From positions 3,286,001 to 3,350,000 of the forward strand of contig JAYJMM010000037.1 in assembly GCA_037349105.1 (NCBI GenBank): a stretch of 64,000 nucleotides of DNA, read 5' to 3'. Position numbers and translations under genes: made by a program. This stretch comes from Limnomonas spitsbergensis. Its lineage: Eukaryota > Chlorophyta > Chlorophyceae > Chlamydomonadales. The notes below the pieces were generated by a model. The model did not search any database, was not told the origin of the DNA, and saw nothing but the letters and a program-made list of their open reading frames with translations. This document shows positions 1 through 9,851 of this stretch, one piece after another (positions within the stretch are counted from its first letter, which is position 1; each line of letters begins with the position of its first letter).

Positions 1-853
1 ATGAGCAGGTAGCCATGCAAGAGTAGACAACCGTGCATAAGCAGACCCCATACCTTATATACGCTGACCAGCTGCTCAAGAGTGAGACTGCAAGGATCAT
101 CGTTTGCGGAGCAATGCCTTTGCCGTTTCCGGGTGGCATAGGTTGAGGCTTGCTGACCCAGCTGGTGGCAAGCTGCACAACGGCCCAGACGCAGCGACGT
201 GCCATCAAGCAGCACGCTGCAGCTGCCTGCCTGCCACATGTCAACGCGACCCCCTGGGTACCTGATGTGCTGGGTGCCAGCAGGGAGCTTGCATTGTTGC
301 TGCATCTGCTGAAGGCTGGCCTTGTGCAACGGGTGGGAGAGGCCCAGACATGGACTGCAGGCAGCGAGGCCAGACAGCAAGAGCGAAAGGTCCTCCAGGC
401 TGGTGATTTGGGGGTTTCCGGCTGGCAGGGGGACACTCAGGCAGGGTGACTGCCTCCCCCCATGCGAAGATGCTGGTGTTGAGTGTGCGGCAGGAAACCA
501 CGACCTGCAGGCTACTTGTGTCGTGCTGGGGGCGTTTGCATCTGTAAACCATAATCACGGTCGCAAGCCCGGTTATGCTGTCCGCCTGATCAGGCTCCTG
601 ATTCTGTTCGCCTTCCCACTGCTGCAACCCGTTCCGGCCTCTGAAGGGCAGCAAGCCGTTGTTGAAGGCACGCTGCATGGGAGGGAGAGGTAGAGGACAT
701 CCTGTCTGTTCATCCCCGACAGACATGTGCGCCGCAGAATGTGATGCGTGCTGTACTTTGCTTCCAAATATTATCACGACATTATATGGCAGTGCATGAC
801 ATCAGGCTTGAGTTCATAACAATTGTGTTGCCACTCACCAGCAACATGTCAGC
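1..853. other. no supported gene
   Basis: Short open frames exist on both strands (for example around 150-777), but none shows a recognisable domain, a convincing splice pattern or repetition. I see no RNA gene or mobile element here. It may hold the 3' untranslated region of the minus-strand AT-hook gene that ends at 854. Confidence 0.4.
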
Positions 854-1381
854 TCACGCTTCCGGGTTGGCGCTGACCAGATCCATCGGCCCATTCTCAG
901 CAAGCTTATGCCCTGGATCAACAGCTGTTTGCGAATTAACTGCCATGGCTGATGACAGATCTGGCCCAGGAAGGAGGGGCGTGCCCAGCTCATCCAGCTG
1001 CATTGGATCCGCGACGGCATAGGGCTGGTGTTGCAATGCCCTTGGCTTACCCCGACGCTTGCATCCATTGCGATTCTCCCCTTTCTTGCCTTGTCTAAGC
1101 AGCAAGCCTTTCCTCCTCGCCCCTGCTGGACGTCTGCAGGATGAAAAATGTAGCACCTGAGCCTCTTCTTTACATCGAATGTGCCAAGCACGAATGTTTC
1201 AATTCACCTTGGATTCATTCAAATTAAATATCATAAGAACACGCCAGAAACAGAGGCCAGTTCCATGCCTGGTACTCACTGACCCTCTCTTCTTCTTGGG
1301 CGCCGGTATCACCCCTTTGGTCTCCTGAGCATCCTCATCAGCTTCACGCCTGAATAGTGAAATTTCAGACACTATTTCCAT
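854..1381 (-). CDS. small AT-hook DNA-binding protein, two exons
   Basis: Inferred exons are 1284-1381 (ATG at 1379-1381) and 854-1133. The 150-bp intron has donor GTCAGT and acceptor CTGCAG. The joined length is 378 nt, exactly 126 codons with the stop, giving 125 residues. Splicing creates the string KKKRGRPAGARRKG at the junction, a textbook AT-hook (RGRP core in a basic context). A second related motif, KRRGKPRA, follows about 20 residues later, and the C-terminal half is unstructured. AT-hooks bind the minor groove of AT-rich DNA, so a chromatin or transcription role is inferred. A stronger-looking donor (GTGAGT) 5 nt downstream would destroy the AT-hook and shift the frame. The ATG lies only 20 bp from the edge of the retroelement at 1401, so upstream exons may lie beyond the element. 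Confidence 0.55.
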
Positions 1382-1400
1382 CGCTCTCACGCCTGTATTA

Positions 1401-1485
1401 TGTCGGGGCTAAGCGCTGCGCCTAGTAAATGACTGCGCAAGTACAGCAAACAAATAAAGCAAGTATTAAAGACACCCTTTCACTC
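1401..1485 (-). repeat. 85-bp split repeat, terminal copy (B2)
   Basis: Starts TGTCGGGGCTAAG on the plus strand and ends CCCTTTCACTC. It matches 2299-2383 with two or three differences. It has no counterpart beside the right-hand 811-bp repeat, which is what rules out a plain LTR. Confidence 0.85.
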
Positions 1486-2296
1486 TAGAAAAGTGCTGTG
1501 ACTTCAGGAATATGACAGATTCCTGATCACCGCTGTTGAGACTCGAATCCCCAGCTGTAAACCTGGGGATCAGTCGATCTATTAAAGATAAGTATCCCCT
1601 GGACTACTTACCTGACTATTCTCTACTGTTGACAAGATTGCCTGATGGGTCGACCCTTCCGAAGGTGACTGTAGTAGCAATCGAAGTTGTAGTACACTGG
1701 TAACAGGGTACGATGATCTTCAGTGGGAAGTCGCTTGTAGGCGATCTTCAGATGGGGAGACTCGTTTGATGATCTATCAAGGAGTCGACTTGGAGCCTCT
1801 GGACTGGCTGTTGATGAAGTGTTGATGGAGTTGGTGGTGGTAAACCAGCTAGAAGGCTGGAGAATGCCTGATAAGGGCCGAAATATCAAGAGAAGACCTC
1901 CAAGACTAAGCAGTGTTTGTGCTTGCTTAGACTGAAGGGTCGAACAGTGTTTGTGCTTGTTCTGTATGATGGATCGATATTCGAGCAGTGTTTGTGCTTG
2001 CTGGAATAAAGTGAGCAGTGTTTGTGCTTGCTCGATGAGGAGTGACTATGTAACTTCAGATTAAAGGGTGATTACGAAATCAGGGCTTCAAGTAAGAAAG
2101 AAATAGTGGCAGCAGAAAACCAAGCAGCCACTAAGAAGGAGGCTAAAGTGTGAAAATACACACTTCTCTGATATCCAGAGAAAACACAAAAGTGTAACTG
2201 CAACAGCAGTTCCGTAAACAGAGTTCAACTGCAGGAATCCTTAAACAAGGAACTGATAATTCAGTAATACGGGCGGTGCGCTACATCAGCATGACA
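1486..2296 (-). repeat. 811-bp terminal repeat, internal copy (A2)
   Basis: Nearly identical to 9041-9851. It contains a perfect 8-bp-stem hairpin (ATCCCCAG/CTGGGGAT) near 1550-1576, four tandem hairpins at 1906-2033, and an 88-codon open frame (1623-1889, minus) that is the same in both copies. That frame has no recognisable homology and is probably incidental. The outer end is TGACA, giving TGTCA at the element start. Confidence 0.9.
1906..2033. repeat. array of four covarying hairpins inside the terminal repeat
   Basis: Four units share the loop GTGTTTGTGCT. The flanking stems are CTAAGCA/TGCTTAG (1906-1930), GAACA/TGTTC (1942-1962), AGCA/TGCT (1984-2002) and GAGCA/TGCTC (2013-2033). The stem letters differ between units, yet each pairs with its own partner. 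The array is repeated at 9461-9588 in the other copy. Confidence 0.75.
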
Positions 2297-2383
2297 GCTG
2301 TCGGGGCTAAGCGATGCGCCTAGTAAATGACTGCGCAAGTACAGCAAACAAGTAAAGCAAGTATTAAAGACACCCTTTCACTC
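2297..2383 (-). repeat. b-a junction: GC spacer and 85-bp split repeat, internal copy (B1)
   Basis: The plus strand reads TGACA-GC-TGTCGGGG at 2292-2306, a near-palindromic junction. The same TGACA-GC-TGTCG layout occurs at 23274-23285 in the unrelated large element. This suggests a conserved junction sequence, perhaps the recombination site of a circular intermediate. Confidence 0.75.
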
Positions 2384-4135
2384 CCCCCCCAGTCCGAAAT
2401 AAGAGACGAAGGAGACACTTATAGAGGACGTCAAAAAGGGTGAAAAATCCCGAGGGAAAATTCTTAAAAGACTACAGCTTAACCTTCATTAAGGGTTACG
2501 AATTTTACTCAGTTCAATCATAGAACTTTTGAGAAGAAAATCAGCTAAATAACATTTTTTTTAACTTGGTTCAAGGTCACTGCAGAAACAGATCAGCACA
2601 ATACTGATGAAAGCCTTGAGACTGTCTTTAGCCAAAAATAACCGTCACAAGCTTAAATCAAAACAAACGCTAAAAGCGAAACGCACAACAGCCGTGCGTG
2701 GGATGCACACAAAATCTTCAAATTGACAGCAATTGTTAATTGCCCATGGTAACTAGAGTTCTAAATTGCAATAGCCAATCAGTTATAGTTGAGGAACCTT
2801 CCACAAATTAAGCCAGCTCTGGAGAAACGTTTCAGGACTTGCCAGAAAAATCCCAGGGCAGTGGCTGATGCTATTTTCATCTAGCTCCGTAATTGGCGAG
2901 GACCTTGGACTGATTCCGGATGGGGCTGCGGTCCCCAGGCGCCGTTGCGCTGGGGCCTTAGTCTTCAAGGTAACATCCTCCACAGCCGATCTTGCGGGCG
3001 AAAGCAGCTACAGTAAGAAAGCTTTTATTTGGGTACATAATGCAGCAAGGTACTCAACATAGCCAAACTCAACAGGAACATGCATAAGTGTGAACCCATT
3101 TAAAAGTGTGGACTAAAAATCAAATCTGTGTCACAGTACAATTGATCTATACTCATAGGATTATGATTTGACACATGGTGTAAATCACAATCTAACAGAA
3201 GTTTAAATTATCAGATCATCATGATCATACAAGCGGCATGGGAAGCTGGTCATAGTTTAAAACTGTCCCATCTCTGGGTATCACATCCTTGCGGCGGCAC
3301 CGGTAGGACCACCCTGGGCCTGACATTATGACCCCAACAGGTATGGCAGCAGAGTACAAGCAGTCCTTCAACACCTAGCTATCAGATAGAGGTAAGATCT
3401 AGGCCGCAGTTTTAGAATAGAGCGGCGTATCACAATGCTAAACAACAAGATAGCTTCTTCCAACCATAAAATGATTACCAGGCAAGATCTATGACTTTTG
3501 GCCGTAATTAAGCCACAATTTCACTGACCAGGTAATTTTAGCACATGGCAGTGGCAGTTTTCCCACCGCATTTGGAATCATCACTGGGTCTTAAGGTCAG
3601 AGTGGCTAGCAGAACTTAAATTAGCACCATTACCCGTATGTACAGTTACACAGTACACATATCACTCCGAGGCAGGTCCATATCTAATTTATTTTTAAAT
3701 CTAACGTTTGATGTAGGTACCGCACTTACGCACTTTTCACCGGCCGAACAGGGTGATTATGCAACACAAGTACATATATCAACTTAGCAGCTAATGTTTG
3801 AGCTGTATGCAAGATCAAGTCAGCACACAGCAATAGTACATGAGGACAAAGAGGACAGCGCATTTTACGAACGAACGGGTTGCCTATCCCTTGCCCCCAA
3901 TCTCAGTGGTACCGGAATGAAGGTTAATTTAATATGGTTTGGTGCAGCAATAATTTTGGGTGCAACAGCAATTTTGGGTGCCGCAACACGATGAATTGCA
4001 CCATCCTGAGTGGCACCCGTTGCATTAATGTCAACATCATTTTCCTCATTAACAGATTGAATGTCTACCTCAGACAATTCTGCAGCTTCTGCCTGAGCTG
4101 CATGCAAAATCATGTCAGCTACTAATGCAAATATT
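2384..4135. other. element 3' internal region, no recognisable gene
   Basis: AT-rich, with many short open frames on both strands and none extended. A pyrimidine run on the plus strand at 2381-2390 is a purine tract in element orientation. A polymerase or recombinase would normally sit in this part of a DIRS-type element. I see no trace of either, so it is deleted, replaced or too decayed to read. Confidence 0.4.
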
Positions 4136-5152
4136 TTTTGTCAAATTTTGATCAGGATTTCGTTCCCCCCCAAGCTCTAGGCAAGAAACTGCAGCAACTA
4201 ACTTATGTTGCGAGGGCTGCACGATATTAGCAGCTCTATATGCAAAGCTGGTAGCAATAAGATGACTTACGGCGTTTGCATCAAAAGCTCCTCCATTGAC
4301 TTTGTGTCTAGCATCGAAAGAAGCACCCTTGCCTGAAGTGCAGTGATCTGCATAGCCAAGAATCCGTCCTCTTTCTAAATTAGTTAGGTCAAACAGTTTG
4401 TTGTCTTCCCAAACTAGCCCCGCACCGTCTCTGCTGAAGGCCCATGAGTGAACTCATGCAACCAGAGTAGGTAACACTTGAAGTAGGTGGCCTTTTCAGT
4501 TGACAGTGTGGTAAGGATAGCGGTGCTCCAATTTGCACAGTTGCGCTTGACGGTTGGGCTCCAGAACGATCAGGATCCCTAACAAAGGAATTCAGATCAA
4601 TTGCAAGGCAGTAGGCGCACATATGTTGCACCAATAATTCCTTAACCAGTGAGCAACAACACCAACAGCAACAACGTCAAATGTAATAGGGATGCCCAGA
4701 CGCTCACATAATTCAGTAAATGGTTCACGCATATCAGCAGATTGACCCTTGGCGAATTGTACTGTTGTGTTCTCTATAAAATAAACCACAGGAGCTTGAT
4801 GAACTTGTAGAGCTTGAGTCGTACCCAATATCTTGAGAAGTGGGAAGAAAGTATAAATTTTAGTACCATGTAGTCCAGTTTTTAACCCAACAGAAGAAAG
4901 GTCGGAACACATAAATCCTGCATACAGCAGCCATTGACACCCGTCTAAAGAGCCGATGTTAAGAAGATATGACTCTTGGATCTTGTATACATCCTGCGGA
5001 AGGTCAGTGAAGGAATTGAGGCACACATCTTTATTTAAAAGTGTAGGATATTGCTGGCGGAGTAATCTTACTCTATGCATTGCTATCTTTCTAGCAGAAG
5101 AGTCTGAATCGCAATAAAAGTATCGGTTGATTTTAATTCCATTACGTAACAA
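4136..5152 (-). pseudogene. C5-cytosine DNA methyltransferase domain (DNMT3/DRM type), decayed
   Basis: The open stretch 5152-4592 carries in order: a motif I/II-like segment (LLRNGIKINRYFYCDSDSSA), a motif IV region GFMCSDLS with the cysteine at the catalytic place of the family's PCxxLS motif and a following GLHGT, motif VI as FIENT (family ENV), and a motif VIII-like HWLRNYWCN (family HRARYFWGN). After two frame breaks the match continues in another minus frame, with SWAFSRDGAGLVWED (4440-4402) and an ERGRILGY segment, to a stop near 4138. The usual F-x-G-x-G of motif I lies across stop codons, and proline before the catalytic cysteine is replaced by methionine. The family transfers methyl groups from S-adenosylmethionine to cytosine C5. 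This copy is almost certainly inactive. Family assignment rests on motif reading, not alignment. Confidence 0.6.
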
Positions 5153-5429
5153 TCATCTGAACTGCGAAAATTTCTAGCGACGGTCAACATTCATGAGGCT
5201 GTCAGCTTCGGACTGCACAACCACCAGCTCTGATAAAAGGCATAGTCAGTGTGGCGACCTTTGACAAAGCTAAGGACAAATCTGAAAACCTCCATTTCCT
5301 CATCGAAAACATGGCCCAGGGACAGAGCAGCCACCTAATTAGGCGCCTTTGCTGAAATAGCAACACAGTCCTCTCCGAAACGGGTCGACTGCTCATGCCA
5401 GAATTCAATCATGGCCTCCGCATCCTGAG
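5153..5429 (-). other. broken coding stretch between the P-rich ORF and the methyltransferase
   Basis: Minus-strand frames here are open for 25-40 codons at a time and are interrupted by TAG and TGA. The composition looks coding (a segment with EAMIEFWHEQSTRFGEDC). It is probably a decayed linker between the two neighbouring open frames. Confidence 0.35.
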
Positions 5430-6077
5430 CTACTCTATAGAGGTGGAGAAGTTGTGAGGGAATTTGATCCCATTCAACAGGGGTTCCCACTGAGATCCCC
5501 AGCTCTCTAGCGCTAAAGAATTGCGAATAGCCACCAGCTGGGCCATAGAGCTTCCGGCAATTGGAAGCCTAATGCTAGGTCCGGGGCCCTCGACAAGTGA
5601 GGGCCCACGGTTGCTAAGGGAGCCTCCAACATTTAGAGGCTCACCAATGAAGCTGGGGCCCCCGACAAATGGGGGCCCTTCAACTCTTCTGGAACCTCCG
5701 ACAGGTGGAGGATTCACAGGGCTCTGGCCTCCGACAAATGGAGGCACAATAGCTGTTCTGCCGGAGTTTCCGACAGGTGGAGACTCACGGCGTGGCCCGG
5801 GGCCCCCGACACGTGGGGGCCCAGGGCGCATCCCGGGTCCCCCTAAAGATGGGGACCACGCGGGACCAGAACAAAACTCATAACCAGCGAACTCTCTAAT
5901 ATTTGCATGGTCCCAGTTAGCTAACCTGTCTCTTTCTTGGTTCTTGATTTTATTTTTTTTAGCAAGATGCTGCTGCTGCTGCTGCTGGGATAGGTGATGC
6001 TGCTGCACATCAGGGTCAACAGAGTCCCCCATTTTAAGTCCCAGTACATCCCCAGCTCTGATAGGACTGCAGTACAT
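5430..6077 (-). CDS. Q-rich and PPxVGG-repeat protein of the retroelement, unknown function
   Basis: 215 codons. A polyglutamine run (QQQQQQ, from repeated CAG) near residue 35 is followed by a basic segment (AKKNKIKNQERDR). Residues about 75-170 are a degenerate 12-residue repeat rich in GP, PPxVGG and EGP, and the last 45 residues are non-repetitive. The repeat region is where the DNA forms eight tandem palindromes, so the protein repeat may be a by-product of DNA or RNA structure. A short open frame just upstream (about 6159-6060) could be a 5' extension in another frame. No family recognised. Confidence 0.4.
   Translation of the reverse strand: MYCSPIRAGDVLGLKMGDSVDPDVQQHHLSQQQQQQHLAKKNKIKNQERDRLANWDHANIREFAGYEFCSGPAWSPSLGGPGMRPGPPRVGGPGPRRESPPVGNSGRTAIVPPFVGGQSPVNPPPVGGSRRVEGPPFVGGPSFIGEPLNVGGSLSNRGPSLVEGPGPSIRLPIAGSSMAQLVAIRNSLALESWGSQWEPLLNGIKFPHNFSTSIE
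5577..5866. repeat. eight tandem hairpins, 36-bp period, covarying stems
   Basis: Each unit has a short loop of the GACAAAT/GACAGGT type between complementary arms. Units centre near 5594, 5630, 5667, 5703, 5736, 5775, 5811 and 5847. Arms include CCCTC/GAGGG, GCCTC/GAGGC, GGGCCCCC/GGGGGCCC and GTTTCC/GGAGAC. Arm sequences change between units while pairing is kept. Spacing is 36 bp except one 33/39 pair, all multiples of three. Confidence 0.8.
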
Positions 6078-7195
6078 GGCGTTCTACTAGCCCGAGTACT
6101 CTTTCGGTTGCCTTAACAGTATCGTCAAACATAGCACATCTAAACTGCACTTGAGACATTACGCGACGAGGGTTAACTACACCGGTTTGGGGAGTCTGAA
6201 GTAGGTATGTGCAAGCACACAGTAGTATTATGCAGAGGCTTGCTCAATACGTTGTGCGCTGCGGTGTGCGCTGCATTCGGTTGGCGATTGATTCCTCACT
6301 GGACCATTCTGCACATGGGAGAAACCATGGGTAGGGAAAAGTTTTAAGCAAAGAGCATGAATAAAGCATGCATATGTACAGACATCCCCCCCCAGCTCTG
6401 AGCTGTGACCATAAACCAGCTCTGAGCTGAACAATAGGCATGCTTAGCAGTGATGCATGAGACTGCATTTATAACAGTCCTATCATGAATTAGGAGTTAG
6501 TGTTTGCGAATCTGTCTACTGAAAAAGACAGCAAAATACGGTAGGTGTATCATTTATGGTCAACATCCAAGTGTGAACCAGGAGTACGTACAACTAGGTG
6601 TGAACACGCAAGTATGAGCAGGTGTTTACCACCAGATGATGCAATATTTTATATGTGTGAACATTCAGGGGCGTACCACCAGTGTGAACAAGCAGGTAGT
6701 AACCAGCAGGTATGAACACGTTGTTCGTATCAACAGGATGTACAGCATAGCAGATGGCAATACACATCGTACATATCTCTTAGAGAGTCAATCAAAGACG
6801 AGAAGGCAAGAACGACAGCGGCATTATAACTAGCTTAGAGGCACCAGCCAACTGCTATAACGGGCAGTGCTACTTTCATTGCATGGGTCACCATGCAAGA
6901 AGGAAACAAAAGAAATTAACAACCTGACAATGACCAAGGACAGGTCAACCGAACATCACCATGCCGCTGCCACGCTACCGAAGGTGGGGGCTGTGGAAAA
7001 CCTTAACCGCTGGTTATCCAAGGCCGCACGAAGAAGGTGTACACCCTGGCTTTGAGTAGGAAGGGAGGGAGCAAGCGTCTCGCAGTGGTCAAGCATCTCG
7101 CAGAGGACAAGCATCTGGCAGTGATCATGCATCACAAATGGGGTAGAGACGGGTCCAAACTGACCACATTCACTCACACCCTGACCGGTGTCAAT
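6078..7195. other. internal region between ORFs, no recognisable gene
   Basis: No frame longer than about 75 codons and no domain. It contains loose repetition of GTGTGAACA-like words between about 6570 and 6720. Confidence 0.4.
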
Positions 7196-8896
7196 TCACA
7201 TCTGGCTAAGCTCCGACTTCGCAATGCTCTGTGCGGATGAAAGTGTGAACTGGTTCGGATCACACCCTGCATGGTCCACATTTTCAACCGACTTGTTTCG
7301 GTGCTTGGATCGATGGGGCATTGGCGTCTGACCAGGCGTGGCAGGATTTTTAATTTCAAATGGAGGTTTGCTTTGCTCAAAGCACAGCTCAGAAGCCATT
7401 GAAACCTGTCTTCTCGGCCCCCATGATTTCATAATAAAATTCCCACTCTGTCGGTGTACCTCATACACCATGCGCACCGGAGTCTCTAAGCCTGAGGAAA
7501 TCTCACTGAGCTCTTCTGTTTCAATGACATGCTCTTGACTGACCGGGTAACTGTCCAAGGAAGTCTCAGCTCTATGCCCCGTAGGTTGAAGACTTCCACC
7601 CGGGTCATCCTGGGGACGGGTGTCTCTGTCTTGAATCTTAGGGACATCAGTGTGTTTGTCTAGGCCTGTCCCAAACAAACCATTCACCTTTGAATCCGTG
7701 AATGACCAAATTCGTGGGGCACTGTCAATCAGGATGGGCCCGGAGGAACGCGGCATATTGTTGCCCTCTCCACCTCGTGTGGTCTCGTACTTCTCAAAGG
7801 AATCAGTTTCCTGCGTGGGCTTGGCTTTGGAGGAGCACACATTGATGATGTCATGCGTAGGGGGATGTGTGGACAAGGGAGTTTCTGAGTAAATCACCGT
7901 TTGTAAGCCGATGGTGCTCTCACCACGCTCGTCTGACCTCCTAGACGTCGTAAATGTCATAGCAGTTTGAATTGGACGATCAATTCTTTTCGTCTCACTT
8001 TCTATGTGACAAGGAATTGGTCCCCATGCATCACTGATGGTGACCTCACCTTCGTTGTGCTCAAAACGACAGTGCTCTGAGTTGATCCCAGAAATCCCTG
8101 GTGAATCTTGCGCTTGGTCACGGCTGACCGTATCTTCATCGGAATACAACCTTGTCTTAATGACTTCAATTACTCTGCAAGAGTCATTGGAGTGGGTCTC
8201 GAAGCAGGGGTTCCAATCAGCATTATCCGGCCAGACAAATGGAGTGTTAGCGGGAGGGCTATAGCCCATGGGGTGTAGCATTATTGAGCCGGGTCCAACC
8301 AGTGAATCCTCGCACTTATCATTATCATCAGCATTGGACATGAACCACAAACATGATGAATGCATGATACAGATTGCGTGCTCTGGCTCCTCATGTGCCT
8401 TAATCTCAGAAGGCACACTATATGCATGGTTGTTAATGGGAGCATCAACTATCACCTCAAGTGCCATGTTGGTTGGAGCCAGACCTGCGACTATGTTCTC
8501 AGTGCGCGTGTGTGCAATGCTGAGCATGGGTGCATCACACATTGGCTCCTCAAGCGCCGTAATAACTGGAGTCAAATCTGCATGGATCTGCATGGCAGTT
8601 TCGATTCCTCCTTCCTCATGCGACGTGACAACGGGAGTCAGATATACACGGTTGTTCAACAAGTTCATGGCCGAAAGTTTGCAGAGCTCGTACATGTACC
8701 GGTCAGAACCTTCCTGTCCCTCTTCCTTGTGCAAAGCAAGCACAACTTCAACCTGTGCCTTGATATGCGCTCTTTTCTGCTCCTTTATCCTAATTTGCTC
8801 CTCTAAATCCTGAATATGCTTGACCCGGTCAGCCATCCAACTGTAATGTTCATCTTTTGGTCCAAAATCCATGAAACCAGTCCTGACTGTTGACAT
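7196..8896 (-). CDS. first ORF of the split-repeat element (Gag position), unknown family
   Basis: An intact frame of about 566 codons from the first ATG (8896); the frame is open further upstream to 9007. The N-terminal 60 residues contain a charged helix (DLEEQIRIKEQKRAHIKAQ) likely to form a coiled coil. Residues around 90-150 hold two or three diverged copies of an LTPVxTxxEE motif. The rest is acidic, low in hydrophobics and probably disordered. There is no zinc knuckle. Its position directly after the 5' terminal repeat is where DIRS-type elements carry their Gag-like protein, so that role is inferred from place only. It is undamaged while the methyltransferase in the same element is broken. 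Confidence 0.55.
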   Translation of the reverse strand: MSTVRTGFMDFGPKDEHYSWMADRVKHIQDLEEQIRIKEQKRAHIKAQVEVVLALHKEEGQEGSDRYMYELCKLSAMNLLNNRVYLTPVVTSHEEGGIETAMQIHADLTPVITALEEPMCDAPMLSIAHTRTENIVAGLAPTNMALEVIVDAPINNHAYSVPSEIKAHEEPEHAICIMHSSCLWFMSNADDNDKCEDSLVGPGSIMLHPMGYSPPANTPFVWPDNADWNPCFETHSNDSCRVIEVIKTRLYSDEDTVSRDQAQDSPGISGINSEHCRFEHNEGEVTISDAWGPIPCHIESETKRIDRPIQTAMTFTTSRRSDERGESTIGLQTVIYSETPLSTHPPTHDIINVCSSKAKPTQETDSFEKYETTRGGEGNNMPRSSGPILIDSAPRIWSFTDSKVNGLFGTGLDKHTDVPKIQDRDTRPQDDPGGSLQPTGHRAETSLDSYPVSQEHVIETEELSEISSGLETPVRMVYEVHRQSGNFIMKSWGPRRQVSMASELCFEQSKPPFEIKNPATPGQTPMPHRSKHRNKSVENVDHAGCDPNQFTLSSAQSIAKSELSQM

Positions 8897-9040
8897 GAAA
8901 GGTACCAGAATACTGAAGATAACTCCTTTGTGATCGATCAAATGGTCGACAGACGATTTCTGGCACCTACTTGAGTCGACTCTTAGAGTCGACCTGTTTA
9001 CAGACAATTGGAGGTGCGACCAGTCGGACTATTTCTTTCT

Positions 9041-9851
9041 TAGAAAAGTGCTGTGACTTCAGGAATATGACAGATTCCTGATCACTGCTGTTGAGACTCG
9101 AATCCCCAGCTGTAAACCTGGGGATCAGTCGATCTATTAAAGATAAGTATCCCCTGGACTACTTACCTGACTATTCTCTACTGTTGACAAGATTGCCTGA
9201 TGGGTCGACCCTTCCGAAGGTGACTGTAGTAGCAGTCGAAGTTGTAGTACACTGGTAACAGGGTACGATGATCTTCAGTGGGAAGTCGCTTGTAGGCGAT
9301 CTTCAGATGGGGAGACTCGTTTGATGATCTATCAAGGAGTCGACTTGGAGCCTCTGGACTGGCTGTTGATGAAGTGTTGATGGAGTTGGTGGTGGTAAAC
9401 CAGCTAGAAGGCTGGAGAATGCCTGATAAGGGCCGAAATATCAAGAGAAGACCTCCAAGACTAAGCAGTGTTTGTGCTTGCTTAGACTGAAGGGTCGAAC
9501 AGTGTTTGTGCTTGTTCTGTATGATGGATCGATATTCGAGCAGTGTTTGTGCTTGCTGGAATAAAGTGAGCAGTGTTTGTGCTTGCTCGATGAGGAGTGA
9601 CTATGTAACTTCAGATTAAAGGGTGATTACGAAATCAGGGCTTCAAGTAAGAAAGAAATAGTGGCAGCAGAAAACCAAGCAGCCACTAAGAAGGAGGCTA
9701 AAGTGTGAAAATACACACTTCTCTGATATCCAGAGAAAACACAAAAGTGTAACTGCAACAGCAGTTCCGTAAACAGAGTTCAACTGCAGGAATCCTTAAA
9801 CAAGGAACTGATAATTCAGTAATACGGGCGGTGCGCTACATCAGCATGACA
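9041..9851 (-). repeat. 811-bp terminal repeat, 5' copy (A1)
   Basis: Copy of 1486-2296. Its inner edge runs straight into the internal region without an 85-bp repeat, and its outer edge is TGACA/TATAC at 9851/9852. Confidence 0.9.

Larger units (their letters stand above)
1401..9851 (-). mobile_element. non-autonomous retroelement with split direct repeats (PAT/Kangaroo/TOC1-like)
   Basis: Read on the minus strand the order is: 811-bp repeat (9851-9041), internal region (9040-2384), 85-bp repeat (2383-2299), the dinucleotide GC, 811-bp repeat (2296-1486), 85-bp repeat (1485-1401). This A-internal-B-A-B order is the split direct repeat layout known from PAT-like elements of the DIRS order. 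An ordinary LTR element would have two complete LTRs. The two 811-bp copies differ at only a few positions seen (for example 1536/9091 and 1674/9229), so insertion is recent. No obvious target duplication: the flanks read ..TATTA and TATAC... The internal region has no recognisable reverse transcriptase or tyrosine recombinase, so mobility would need helper proteins. Confidence 0.75.

Noticed and set aside
1540..1590. Possible tRNA or tRNA-like primer site (GGGGATTCGAGTCTC on the minus strand)
   Set aside because: It is one arm of an 8-bp hairpin in the terminal repeat. No cloverleaf forms, and DIRS-type elements do not use a tRNA primer site.
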